Assembly: GCA_964433645.1 (NCBI GenBank)
Contig: CAYSSK010000023.1
Coordinates: 1-42,754, forward strand
Reading direction: 5' to 3'
Origin: Desulfofustis sp964433645
GTDB lineage: Bacteria > Desulfobacterota > Desulfobulbia > Desulfobulbales > Desulfocapsaceae
DNA length: 42,754 nucleotides
Shown here piece by piece: positions 1-7,333 of the stretch. The position numbers and the translations under genes are program-made. Numbering within the stretch: position 1 is the first letter of the stretch; each line of letters opens with the position of its first letter. The notes beneath the pieces are model-generated. The model ran no database searches and was not told the DNA's origin. It saw only the letters and a list, made by a program, of their open reading frames with translations.

Positions 1-88
1 GTCCAGCCGGGCCTTCGCGATGCAGCCTCCGGCAGAACCGGCCAGCCCGGGGAACGCCAGCCCGGGGAGATGATTTTCATATAAAACA
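1..88 (+). repeat. Dispersed intergenic repeat, copy A (cut by window edge)
   Basis: Seen directly: the stretch carries the words GGGCCTTCGCGATGCAGCC and CAGCCCGGGG and ends in GATTTTCATATAAA at 72-85. The same words in the same order occur at 29425-29615, and partly at 16887-16998. The 5' part lies outside the window. It precedes the thioredoxin-like gene and has no open frame of its own. Confidence 0.7.
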
Positions 89-252
89 CCAGCGATACAG
101 GGTGATGTGGCGTACGGTTTACGATGATGATGGATGTTGTTTCAGGTTTTTAGCGAATATCAGTAAGGATCGAAGCTGCTGCAGATCCACCAACGTTAAA
201 GGGGGCCTGGGTGGTCCAAGCCCCGAGATGAGAATCAAAAAAGAGGATTAAT

Positions 253-483
253 ATGGAAATCAAAGTATTGGGACCTGGTTGTGCGAAATGCCAACAGGTG
301 GAAAAAGTGGTCAAGGAAGCGGTTGCCGAGGCCGGAGTGACGGCTGATGTCGAGAAGGTCTCCGATCTGATGAAGATTGCACTGCACGGTGTCTTTGGTA
401 CCCCGGCCGTGGTGATCGACGGTGAGGTGAAATCGGTCGGCAAGGTGCCCACCAAAGAGGAAGTGCTGTCCTGGATCAAATAG
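253..483 (+). CDS. Thioredoxin-like redox-active disulfide protein (CxxC)
   Basis: A 76-aa protein of the small 'redox-active disulfide protein 2' thioredoxin-fold family. The active-site pair is CAKC at residues 10-13, just after the first strand (MEIKVLGPGCAKC). A cis-Pro loop is visible near residue 57 of the fold in GTPAVVIDG, and the length matches the family (75-80 aa). The ATG follows AGAGG by 7 nt. Homologues act as cytosolic thiol-disulfide or metal-thiol proteins and often sit beside arsenic or permease genes. Here it opens a cluster of thiol and metal proteins. Its exact partner cannot be read from the sequence. The family call is firm; the role is inferred. Confidence 0.9.
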   Translation: MEIKVLGPGCAKCQQVEKVVKEAVAEAGVTADVEKVSDLMKIALHGVFGTPAVVIDGEVKSVGKVPTKEEVLSWIK

Positions 484-621
484 GCAGCCGGTAGCCGCTC
501 TTGCTTGTCCCGTCGGTGCGGGGGAGTGCGAAAAGTAGGCGTAATTGTTATTCAATCAAGAACGGTGCCGGCCGCTCTGGCGGCGGTGCAGGCTACCTTC
601 TATCGTTTTTCCGAGGAGACA

Positions 622-1002
622 ATGGCAATGGCTGATACGTGTTGCGCAAACGGTCAAAATATCATGATTCTGTCGTGTTCCGGAGGATCAAACGTTGGGC
701 AGTTGGCCAACCAGGCAGCCGTTGAGCTGACCCGGGAAGGGTTTGGCAAAATGTTCTGCCTGGCCGGCATCGGCGGTGGGCTGAACGGTTTTATCCAGTC
801 GGCCAAAGATGTCGAGCAGATGGTGGTCATCGACGGTTGTCCGGTGGGCTGTGCCAAAGCGACGCTGGAACAGGCCGAGGTGCCGCTTCAGCAGTATCTG
901 GTGGTGACCGAGGAAGGAATCGAAAAAAACAAGAACTTCGATCTGCAACGGGACGATGTTGAGCAGGTCAAGTCCGCTATCAGGCGAATGGTTGCCGCCT
1001 GA
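622..1002 (+). CDS. DGC-domain putative zinc-binding protein
   Basis: A 126-aa protein with the motif DGCPVGCAK that names the DGC family, plus an N-terminal Cys pair (ADTCC) and the family-like stretch ILSCSGGSNVGQLANQAA. The frame is open upstream to 505, but ATG 622 has GAGGAGAC in front of it and the protein aligns from there; ATG 628 is a further option. The conserved cysteines suggest zinc or other metal binding. No enzymatic role is established for the family as far as I know. It lies 138 nt after the thioredoxin-like gene and 13 nt before the likely start of the cation exporter, so it is probably co-transcribed with the exporter. Confidence 0.85.
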   Translation: MAMADTCCANGQNIMILSCSGGSNVGQLANQAAVELTREGFGKMFCLAGIGGGLNGFIQSAKDVEQMVVIDGCPVGCAKATLEQAEVPLQQYLVVTEEGIEKNKNFDLQRDDVEQVKSAIRRMVAA

Positions 1003-1015
1003 CGGAGAGCAGATT

Positions 1016-2041
1016 TTGCAAGAGCATCGCGATAGCAAACAAGGGCGTTTGGTGTGCGAGCACACCGGCGACGGCCATAACCACGAGGGTGTCGGTCATC
1101 AGCATGGGCCGCCGTTGCAGGATTCCACCGGTAGCCGGCTATTGCTAACCCTGGTGTTGAATCTCTGTATCCCGGTGGCGCAGATCATCGGCGGCCTGCT
1201 GGCCAATAGCGTGGCCTTGATTTCCGATGCCGTTCATAATTTCAGTGATTTCCTGGCTATATTGATCTCCTATGTGGCTTTTCGCATCGGTCGCCGGGGA
1301 GCCACGCTGACCAACACCTTCGGCTATCGACGGGCGGAGGTCATGGCCGCTCTGATAAACGTTTTTTTATTGGTCGGGGCCTCCGGATTCATCCTCTATC
1401 ATGGGGTTGAGAGATTTTTCCATCCCCAGGCAATCGACGGCCGGATAGTCATCATTCTCGCCGCCGTCGGTGTGGCGGGCAACGGTCTGTCGGCCTGGTT
1501 ACTGCATCGCGATTCGGCAGACAATCTGAATGTACGCGGCGCGTTTTTGCACATGGTCGGCGATTTGCTCACCTCAGTTGCGGTTTTGCTCAATGGTCTC
1601 TTGCTGCTCTTCTTCCCGTGGTATTGGCTCGACCCGCTTTTATCGATATTGATTGTCGTCTTTATTCTGAAAAACGGTTGGGATTTGTTCAAACAATCCG
1701 TCGCGGTATTGATGAACGCGACGCCCGCGCATGTCAATTTACAAGATATCCGCGGCTTTCTCGCCGGTCTGCCCGGTGTCGTCGGCGTTCATTATTTGCA
1801 TGCCTGGCAGGTGTCGTCCACCAGTACCGCCTTTTCCTGCCATGTCGTCGTGCCTGATCAACCGATCAGCAATACCGAAAAACTGGCGGGCACCATCAGG
1901 CATGAGCTTCGGCAGCGGTTCTCGATCGATCACCCGGTGTTCCAATTCGAGACAAACGCCTGCGGCGAGGGCCCCTTGCTCTGTGAATTGTCGTGCAACG
2001 GAGACCGGCAGTGTGAGGCGGGACAGGAGGGGGAATCATGA
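1016..2041 (+). CDS. Cation diffusion facilitator (CDF) family metal exporter
   Basis: A CDF-type divalent metal/proton antiporter of the inner membrane, CzcD-like. The N-terminus is His-rich (HTGDGHNHEGVGHQHG). Six membrane segments follow, with the two metal-site motifs HNFSD (in DAVHNFSDF) and HMVGD, each an HxxxD. A cytoplasmic C-terminal domain ends in a cluster of four cysteines that may bind metal. The open frame begins at ATG 956 inside the DGC gene. I prefer TTG 1016, which has GGAGAG seven bases upstream; GTG 1052 is also possible. The stop overlaps the next gene by ATGA. Zn, Cd, Co or Fe are possible substrates and the sequence does not decide between them. Confidence 0.9.
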   Translation: MQEHRDSKQGRLVCEHTGDGHNHEGVGHQHGPPLQDSTGSRLLLTLVLNLCIPVAQIIGGLLANSVALISDAVHNFSDFLAILISYVAFRIGRRGATLTNTFGYRRAEVMAALINVFLLVGASGFILYHGVERFFHPQAIDGRIVIILAAVGVAGNGLSAWLLHRDSADNLNVRGAFLHMVGDLLTSVAVLLNGLLLLFFPWYWLDPLLSILIVVFILKNGWDLFKQSVAVLMNATPAHVNLQDIRGFLAGLPGVVGVHYLHAWQVSSTSTAFSCHVVVPDQPISNTEKLAGTIRHELRQRFSIDHPVFQFETNACGEGPLLCELSCNGDRQCEAGQEGES

Positions 2042-2187
2042 ACCTGCAACCGGTACAGCTTCGTTTGGATACCGAGGAGGTACGACGTGTGCTGCAGATA
2101 GCGCTGGATGGTGATGCCCGGCAGGCTGTGACCTTCGTCAAAGAAGTGCTTGCCAAAAAAGTTGAGAAAGCGCTGCAGCGCCACTGA
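2038..2187 (+). CDS. Small helical protein, 49 aa, unknown function
   Basis: Starts in an ATGA overlap with the CDF exporter stop, which argues for translational coupling. GGACAGGAGGGG lies just upstream as ribosome site. The product begins MNLQPVQLRLDTEEVRR and is predicted to be mostly helical and charged. It is similar in length and layout to the 55-aa protein at 4167-4334: both have MN, a short strand, then D-x-x-x-A and K-E in the same order. No known domain is recognised. The coupling to a metal exporter makes a regulatory or accessory role possible, but this is a guess. Confidence 0.7.
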   Translation: MNLQPVQLRLDTEEVRRVLQIALDGDARQAVTFVKEVLAKKVEKALQRH

Positions 2188-2315
2188 GTCCCGGTCTTCG
2201 AGGTCGGTTACGGCCCCGGGCAGAGCGAATCGTACAAATGATCGACAGAGAGGGCTGAGAGTCTCAGTCGAATTCGAATACCGAAACTTTGTGGAATTAA
2301 CGGGAGGATACTGCA

Positions 2316-2624
2316 GTGAGCGACACATATCGAAGCGAAGAGGGTCCGGCAATCGAGATCATCTATTGCGTGGAATGAGGTTTTTTAGCCATGGCTTCCG
2401 GTCTGGCGGCCAGGATCAAAGAGATATTCGGGATTACCCCGAAGCTTGTTGAGGGACACGACGGCATCTACGAAGTATCCCTCAACGGGAAGGTGATTGT
2501 AACCAACCGGGGGAAATGCACCGGGGTGCCAAGTGAGGACCAGATCTTGACGGCGGTCCGCAGCTCAGTCAGCCCGCTGCCTGGCATGGAAAAGATGGTG
2601 AAAACGGTGCTGCCCATGGCTTGA
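2316..2624 (+). CDS. SelW/Rdx-family selenoprotein with in-frame UGA (Sec)
   Basis: Reading from GTG 2316, which follows GGGAGGA by 7 nt, the frame runs through TGA at 2376-2378 and continues to 2624 (102 aa). The context around TGA is IEIIYC-V-E-U-GFLA, so TGA falls exactly at the second position of the CxxU redox motif typical of SelW (YCxxUGY). Downstream sequence keeps the Rdx fold: LAARIKEIFG, then GIYEVSLNGKVIVTNRGKC. A conventional reading would start at ATG 2391 and lose the active site and first strand. A hairpin with a GGTCT loop lies 14-34 nt after the TGA. Known family members are small thiol-redox proteins. The Sec call needs the organism to encode SelA, SelB and tRNA-Sec, which are not in this window. 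Confidence 0.85.
2392..2412 (+). promoter_or_regulatory. Candidate bacterial SECIS hairpin
   Basis: Downstream of TGA 2376 the strand can fold as TGGCT (2392-2396) with GGCCA (2408-2412), then a U/C mismatch (2397/2407), then CC/GG, closing a loop GGTCT (2400-2404). A GGUCU apical loop on a short stem with an unpaired U below it is also how I recall the E. coli fdhF SECIS that SelB reads. The distance from the UGA fits bacterial SECIS elements. Folding was done by eye. Confidence 0.65.
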
Positions 2625-2683
2625 TGGCAGCGTTTCGGTGATTCCATACCACCCCGGAAAAGTGAACAACAGGAGAACAACCC

Positions 2684-3457
2684 ATGGAAACCGAGGTAAC
2701 CGATAAAGATATCAGGAAGATGGGCGCCGATCTGATGGCCAACCTTGGACTTTCCGCTTCGCCGGTTGGGGTGCGGTTTTTGTCAGAAAACGATTCCTGT
2801 CCGGAGGCTGCCCAGGTGCTCACGGGGCACCGTTATTGTCAAGCTCTGATGAAGGCGCGCCACGGCCAGGAAGTAATCCTCGGAGAGGAAGGCATTTCCT
2901 GTCCGGCCGCGGCCGCGGCCTTCGGATTTCGTGCCCTCCCCCAGGGTCTGGAATCCGGCAAGGGTTTGGTCGGTTTCGGTATTGTTTCCGATGAGGCGGT
3001 CGGCCGCACCATGTTCGCCCGGGTGCCGAGATTGGGCCCAGGCCAGGTCCGGTTCCTCCATCTGTTTCCTCTCGAACAGGCAACGCTCTTTCCGGATGTG
3101 GTCGTGGTGGAGGACGAGGTCGAAAAATTGATGTGGATTGTGCTGGCCTATATGCATGGGACGGGCGGTACACGGGTAGCCGGGAACACTGTTGTATTAC
3201 AGGCGGCCTGTGTCGATTCGACGATCGTCCCCTATCTGGAAAAACGGTTGAATTACGGGCTCAGTTGTTATGGCTGCCGTGACGCGACGGACATTCAGAC
3301 CGGCGAGGCCCTGATCGGATTTTCCGGCGACTGGCTGCAAGCAATCATCACACACGTTGAGTATCTTGCCGCCAAGGCGATCCCGGCATCGCGTTCGAAG
3401 AGGGCGTTGCGGTCCCTGCAGCGAGACAGCGGTGAAAATCAGACATCTTGTTCGTAA
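2684..3457 (+). CDS. DUF169 family protein
   Basis: A 257-aa protein of the DUF169 family. Recognisable parts are the N-terminal GLSASPVGVRFL, the Cys-containing RYCQALMKARHGQEV and ISCPAAAAAFGF, and the C-terminal stretch with LSCYGCRDATD and GFSGDWLQAI. Several conserved cysteines could hold a metal or an Fe-S centre, but the function of the family is not established. ATG 2684 follows CAGGAGAAC. It lies 59 nt after the SelW-like gene and is probably in the same transcript. A second, divergent DUF169 protein lies at 29632-30408. The last about 30 residues are basic and Ser-rich and may be poorly conserved. Confidence 0.85.
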   Translation: METEVTDKDIRKMGADLMANLGLSASPVGVRFLSENDSCPEAAQVLTGHRYCQALMKARHGQEVILGEEGISCPAAAAAFGFRALPQGLESGKGLVGFGIVSDEAVGRTMFARVPRLGPGQVRFLHLFPLEQATLFPDVVVVEDEVEKLMWIVLAYMHGTGGTRVAGNTVVLQAACVDSTIVPYLEKRLNYGLSCYGCRDATDIQTGEALIGFSGDWLQAIITHVEYLAAKAIPASRSKRALRSLQRDSGENQTSCS

Positions 3458-3479
3458 GGACCGAGTTAAGGTAGTCCTC

Positions 3480-3512
3480 TCAGTTGGTTTCAAGGCTATC
3501 GACAGTCATCCG
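3480..3512 (+). repeat. Leader segment also found upstream of the arsD fusion
   Basis: The words TCAGTTGGTTTCA and GACAGTCATC occur here with the same order and spacing as at 12907-12939, upstream of the AhpD-ArsD gene. Together with the arsR and usp remnants at 3992-4417, this suggests the 3480-4417 stretch descends from a copy of the 12907-14871 arsenic block. Confidence 0.5.
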
Positions 3513-3542
3513 TGCAAAGAAAAAAGATTGAGGGGAAAGGGT

Positions 3543-3968
3543 ATGAAAAGAAGCATTACGGGGTGGCTAGCCGTCCTGACATTTGGTGTTATCGGCGCGA
3601 CAGGGTCGAGTTTTGCCGGAACGTATAACTATATCACCGCGGCAGAGCTCAATTCCCGCCTCGGTGCCGAGGCGCCCATGATTATTATCGACGTCTGCCC
3701 GGAGAGGCTGTTCGCCACAGCTCATATCAAGGGGTCCATCGAAACCAATGCCTATCCGGTAAAGACCGAAGAGCAGAAAGCCCGGTTGGCCGAGCATCTG
3801 CAGACCATCAAAGCGTCGGCCGACGACATCATCATCGTCTGCCCGCGAGGGGGAGGCGGGGCGAAAAATACCTTCGACTTCTACCGGGCCAACGGTGTTG
3901 CGCCTGAGCGCATGTTCATTTTGGCAAAAGGTATTGCTCAGTGGCCTTATGCCACGGAAACGAAGTAG
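3543..3968 (+). CDS. Periplasmic rhodanese-like protein
   Basis: A 141-aa protein with a signal peptide: KR at residues 2-3, a hydrophobic core, and probable cleavage near SSFA-G (residue 25). The body is a single rhodanese fold: the first strand element MIIIDVCPERLF, then AHIKGSIETNAYP, then the active-site loop VCPRGGGGAKN with the candidate catalytic Cys, then RMFILAKGIAQWP. Members carry sulfur or redox-active groups on this Cys, and an export signal places it in the periplasm. ATG 3543 follows GGGGAAAGG; the frame is open further upstream, but this start has both the ribosome site and the signal peptide. The substrate is unknown. Confidence 0.85.
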   Translation: MKRSITGWLAVLTFGVIGATGSSFAGTYNYITAAELNSRLGAEAPMIIIDVCPERLFATAHIKGSIETNAYPVKTEEQKARLAEHLQTIKASADDIIIVCPRGGGGAKNTFDFYRANGVAPERMFILAKGIAQWPYATETK

Positions 3969-3991
3969 GAGAAACGATACCGGTGCTCGCC

Positions 3992-4141
3992 CGGATCGTT
4001 GCGGAGGCCGGAGCGTTGCCGCGTATCAAGGACGATCCACGGCGCCTGCAGCAGATGAAGAAAACCGGCGAATTGAACAGAATGTGCCTCGATGCAAGCA
4101 ATTCAAGCGGTCTGGTTGTTCGAGAAAGCCGCTCGCGGTAG
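3992..4141 (+). pseudogene. C-terminal remnant of an ArsR-family regulator
   Basis: Translation gives RIVAEAGALPRIKDDPRR followed by LQQMKKTGELNRMCLDA, closely matching the last third of the intact ArsR at 13812-14198 (VIAEARELSRIKDDRRR, LQQALETGELSRICLEA). The DNA is also similar. The helix-turn-helix and the metal-binding ELCVC part are missing, and the preceding bases are the rhodanese 3' end. It has no start signal, so it is read as a fragment left by a partial duplication. Confidence 0.8.
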
Positions 4142-4166
4142 TTCTTTTTTGTGGAAAGGGAGCCTC

Positions 4167-4334
4167 ATGAATATTAAATCGATGGTGGTAACAATTTCGG
4201 CCGATGATCTGTTGCGGATGCAGGCGGCATTATTGGATGAGGACCGGGAAGAAGCCCTGAAAATCATTAAAGAGCTGGTGAAACGCTTGCAGGTTCAGGC
4301 TGGCAAGGGACTCAAGTCTCACCTGGACAGCTGA
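4167..4334 (+). CDS. Small helical protein, 55 aa, unknown function
   Basis: ATG 4167 follows GGAAAGGGAGCC, a good ribosome site. The product begins MNIKSMVVTISADDLL and continues as a charged helical stretch (EDREEALKIIKELVKRLQ). It resembles the 49-aa protein coded at 2038-2187 in length and in the placing of D-x-x-x-A and K-E residues, so the two may be paralogues. No domain is recognised. It stands between the arsR remnant and the usp remnant, so it may have entered with that block. Its being a real gene rests on the ribosome site and the paralogue. Confidence 0.6.
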   Translation: MNIKSMVVTISADDLLRMQAALLDEDREEALKIIKELVKRLQVQAGKGLKSHLDS

Positions 4335-4345
4335 CCAGGGGCCTC

Positions 4346-4417
4346 GAGCAGCGCCGTGCTCAGGGTGCTCCTGCCAGGTGATCCGCCACGCCAAGCAACC
4401 GATGCTTGTCAGCAAAA
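4346..4417 (+). pseudogene. 3' remnant of a universal stress protein gene
   Basis: The words GTGATCCGCCACGCCAAGCA and ACCGATGCTTGTCA match the 3' end of the intact usp gene at 14817-14855 (residues VIRHAKQPVLVIK), with weaker similarity running back to 4346. Upstream of GTGATCC the frame is shifted. Only the tail of the gene remains. Confidence 0.7.
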
Positions 4418-4781
4418 GGTCTCCCTGATGGAGCCGCCCGCCAATTGTCGCAATACAACCCATGGCCGCTCCCGGTTGCGCCTCTTCGGCGCTTTCGTGA
4501 TGAGGGTACCGGCGTGAGCCGGTACCCAGCGTATACGGCGTATCGCCGGCTTTGTGTTCGCTGCTATTCTTGCATGGGTGGGCGGGGAAAGGATCGACAC
4601 CGGTGCTGCACATCGTGGTTGTCATGATTACGGGACATTCCGGATAACGTTAATCAGGACAACCCAAATGTTCACATAAATTATTGATATTTATAATAAA
4701 AAATAGTTGACGACGAGGGTCTGAAGCAGTATGGTTGTTTTCAAGAGGTGTGATATTAACCACTCATCAAGGAGAAACGCC
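4418..4781. other. Noncoding stretch with perfect hairpin and AT-rich promoter zone
   Basis: No supported gene. A perfect 10-bp inverted repeat, GGGTACCGGC (4504-4513) and GCCGGTACCC (4518-4527) around the loop GTGA, lies in the middle. It has no T-run, so it is not a standard terminator. Bases 4670-4706 are very AT-rich and lead into the promoter at 4707-4735. Confidence 0.5.
4707..4735 (+). promoter_or_regulatory. Sigma-70-type promoter for the 71-aa membrane protein
   Basis: TTGACG (4707-4712) and TATGGT (4730-4735) are 17 bp apart, just after an AT-rich UP-like stretch. The next start codon with a ribosome site is ATG 4782. Confidence 0.5.
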
Positions 4782-4997
4782 ATGAAACCGGTAGCCCTCG
4801 TAAAAACTCGTGTAAATACCCAAGTTGGTTCTCAGACGGCCGCGGAGGTTGTCGGTGAATGTGGTGTCGCCGTCATCGGCGGAGCCGCGGTAGCGGCCGG
4901 CATATGGTCGGTTGCCTGTGTGGTCGCCGGCCTGATGGTGAGCGGCGGCCCCATTGCTCTCGTGCGAAATTGGTTCATAGCCGTCAGCGGTGTTTGA
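4782..4997 (+). CDS. Small membrane protein, unknown function
   Basis: A 71-aa protein starting at ATG 4782 after AAGGAG. A hydrophilic N-terminus (about 25 residues) leads to a long hydrophobic part, VAVIGGAAVAAGIWSVACVV to the end, rich in Gly and Ala, that could form one or two membrane segments. I recognise no family. It has its own promoter upstream and a terminator about 220 nt downstream (5219-5257), so it may be a single-gene transcript. The strong ribosome site and clear membrane segment support it as a real gene. Confidence 0.6.
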   Translation: MKPVALVKTRVNTQVGSQTAAEVVGECGVAVIGGAAVAAGIWSVACVVAGLMVSGGPIALVRNWFIAVSGV

Positions 4998-5218
4998 TCG
5001 TTCGCCGTTCGAGGAGCGGTGCGTGGTTTCCCTTCGGCGAATTGCGACCGTCGCTCCTGCCGACTGAGCCTGCCGGGCCGTGTCCCGGTTGGCTATGGCA
5101 ATGATGACCGTCCTCATGCATATCCGGCGAAACTAACAATAACGAGGGGTGGGGGCCGTTCAATTCCCCTGTGCGCCATGCTGCAGTGATTCCGTGCTGC
5201 TATCGCGGGCGGATTGAA

Positions 5219-5257
5219 AGAGCCCCGGGTACTGATCTGGTATCCGGGGCTTTTTTT
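5219..5257 (+). terminator. Rho-independent terminator
   Basis: AGCCCCGGGTAC (5221-5232) pairs with GTATCCGGGGCT (5240-5251) as a 12-bp stem with one G-T pair, closed by a 7-nt loop and followed by a run of seven T (5251-5257). It separates the small membrane gene from ftsH. Confidence 0.85.
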
Positions 5258-5285
5258 ATTTGCCATCGTTCATCAGGCGGAATAT

Positions 5286-5300
5286 ACAAAGTGGTATAAT
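5286..5300 (+). promoter_or_regulatory. Extended -10 promoter element before ftsH
   Basis: ACAAAGTGGTATAAT contains TGG-TATAAT, an extended -10 with a consensus hexamer; the -35 is weak. The same 14 bases ACAAAGTGGTATAA recur at 8920-8933 before the second cytochrome, so both transcripts may start in the same way. Confidence 0.5.
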
Positions 5301-5392
5301 TCCTTTTCACTCTTTTTGGGGCCGACCGAAACGTTTCCATGAGGTGCGTTTTTCCGTGCCGATCGGCCGTGTGAGGAGGTGTTGACACGCGC

Positions 5393-7303
5393 ATGCAGCC
5401 AAAAAACCGGCTATGTGCATTGATTCAACCTGGGAATCGCGAGATCTCGTTCTTGGCCGCTTTTATTCGCACAGCGTTTTTCCTGGCTTTGCTCGCCGCT
5501 GCTGGTGGTGGCGGCTATCTCATCTGGAGCGTCGAAAATGCACACCCGTTCCTGAGTTATAACGAATTTATCGAAAATCTTGAAAAAGGTGAAATTCGTG
5601 AGCTTCATATCTCCGGCCAAGAAGCAACTCTGGAGGATATCTACAATCGTCAGTTTCGGGTTTATGTTCCTGATATGAACCATCTCCTCCCCCGTCTGCT
5701 GGCCGGCGGGGTAGTGGTTCACGGTTCAGCGGATTATTCCCGCCTCTGGATCATGATGGCCATCTCCGTTCCGCTACTGGCCATCATGTTTGTCTGGTAC
5801 CTGGCGAGCAGAAAAAATCCGAGAGAAGAATCCACTGGCTTTGCCAGAGACAAAATCTTTTTTCGCGGCAAAGCCGACCGGCAGGTAACCTTCAGAGATG
5901 TTTCCGGTATACCCGAGGTTGAGGATGAACTTCTGGAGTTGGTTGACTTTCTTCAAAAACCCAATAAATACAGCAAACTAGGCGCAATCATTCCCAAGGG
6001 GGTTTTGTTTCAGGGGCCTCCCGGCACCGGAAAGACACTGCTGGCCAAAGCAATAGCCGGAGAGGCCGGGGTGCCGTTTTACGGCATCAGTGGCTCTGAC
6101 TTTGTGGAAATGTTCGTCGGGGTTGGGGCTTCGCGGGTGCGGGAATTGTTTCGCGAGGCCAAAAAAAACACCCCCTGCATCATCTTTATTGATGAAATTG
6201 ATGCGGTCGGCGGCCATCGAGCCGGTATCGGCTCGGTGGGGGGCCAGGAAGAACGGGGGCAGACGTTGAACGCGCTGCTCGTCGAAATGGATGGCTTTGC
6301 TTCCGATGAAAAGGTAATCGTCATCGCAGCGACGAATCGGCCGGACATTCTCGATCCGGCGCTTCTCCGGCCCGGTCGCTTCGATCGTATCATTACCATC
6401 TTGCCGCCGGATGTCAGAGGGCGAAAAGCAATCCTGGACGTTCATACCCGTCTAGTCAAACTATCTCCCGACGTTGATTTGGAAAAGGTCGCCTTGGGGG
6501 TACCCGGGTTCACCGGCGCCGAATTGGCCAGTTTAGTCAATGAAGCGGCGCTGATTGCCGGGCGCTCGGAAAAAGAAGTCATTGAGCAACTCGACTTCGA
6601 TCTGGCCAAGGATCGTATTCTCATGGGGATCGAACGACGGGGGCTGGTCATCGACGAAAAGGATAAACTGGCCATGGCCTGCCATGAAGCCGGTCATGCC
6701 ATCATTGCCTGGGTCTTGCCGGGGGCTGATCCGCTCCACAAAATCACCATTATTCCCCGTGGTGTAGCGCTCGGACATACCCAGCAGCTGCCGGACCAGG
6801 ACAAGCAAGTACACACCAGAGATTATCTGTGTCACCGGATGGCTGTTTTAATGGGCGGGCGGGCGGCGGAAGAGATCCTGCTGCAACAGCTGTCCACCGG
6901 TGCCGAGGCGGATATCAGACAGGTTACCGAGATAGCGACGAATATGGTATGCAGGTGGGGAATGAGCCCACACGTCGGGCCGCTCGCCTTCTTCCGTGAA
7001 GACTCCGGTTTTCTTGGCGGGCAGGCGGCGCAGACCATTGTCGGCAGGGCAACGGCGCATCTCATCGATCGTGAAGTCCGGGCTCTCGCCGAAGAGGCAT
7101 ATCAATCCGCCCGGGAGATATTGGAGCGGGAAAAGGATTTTCTGTCACGGTTGACGGATACCCTGCTGATCTCTGAGACGCTTGATCGAGAAGAAATGCA
7201 GATTATTTACGAGTGCTCAATGAAGGAACGAAAGAGCCCGCGCCCCGCTTCCGGCCCAATCGCCGAATCAGCTCCTCCGGCTGACCGAGACGACGGCCAG
7301 TAA
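5393..7303 (+). CDS. ftsH: FtsH-type ATP-dependent zinc metalloprotease
   Basis: A 636-aa membrane-bound AAA+ protease. Two membrane segments (about 22-45 and 118-137) flank a short periplasmic domain. The AAA module has Walker A GPPGTGKT (208-215), Walker B IIFIDEID (263-270), the FVGVGASRVR pore region (241-250) and ATNRPDILDPALLRPGRFD. The zinc site HEAGH is at 431-435, with the third ligand in TGAEADIRQ. The C-terminus is a Pro/Ala-rich tail. FtsH degrades unassembled or damaged membrane proteins. The ATG lies after a weak site and an extended -10 box. Thirty nt separate it from a multihaem cytochrome gene, so this may be a specialised paralogue for that complex; the housekeeping copy would be elsewhere. 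Confidence 0.93.
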   Translation: MQPKNRLCALIQPGNREISFLAAFIRTAFFLALLAAAGGGGYLIWSVENAHPFLSYNEFIENLEKGEIRELHISGQEATLEDIYNRQFRVYVPDMNHLLPRLLAGGVVVHGSADYSRLWIMMAISVPLLAIMFVWYLASRKNPREESTGFARDKIFFRGKADRQVTFRDVSGIPEVEDELLELVDFLQKPNKYSKLGAIIPKGVLFQGPPGTGKTLLAKAIAGEAGVPFYGISGSDFVEMFVGVGASRVRELFREAKKNTPCIIFIDEIDAVGGHRAGIGSVGGQEERGQTLNALLVEMDGFASDEKVIVIAATNRPDILDPALLRPGRFDRIITILPPDVRGRKAILDVHTRLVKLSPDVDLEKVALGVPGFTGAELASLVNEAALIAGRSEKEVIEQLDFDLAKDRILMGIERRGLVIDEKDKLAMACHEAGHAIIAWVLPGADPLHKITIIPRGVALGHTQQLPDQDKQVHTRDYLCHRMAVLMGGRAAEEILLQQLSTGAEADIRQVTEIATNMVCRWGMSPHVGPLAFFREDSGFLGGQAAQTIVGRATAHLIDREVRALAEEAYQSAREILEREKDFLSRLTDTLLISETLDREEMQIIYECSMKERKSPRPASGPIAESAPPADRDDGQ

Positions 7304-7333
7304 GCACGGACAACACAGCAAGGGAAGACCATT

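Larger units (their letters stand above)
4998..5392. other. Noncoding stretch before ftsH
   Basis: About 395 bases with no supported open frame. It contains the terminator at 5219-5257 and the promoter-like box at 5286-5300. Bases 5000-5200 show nothing I can assign; ORFs there look like chance frames. Confidence 0.5.

Noticed and set aside
505..621. 39-codon N-terminal extension of the DGC protein
   Set aside because: ATG 622 has a strong ribosome site and the protein family begins there; the upstream codons have no similarity.
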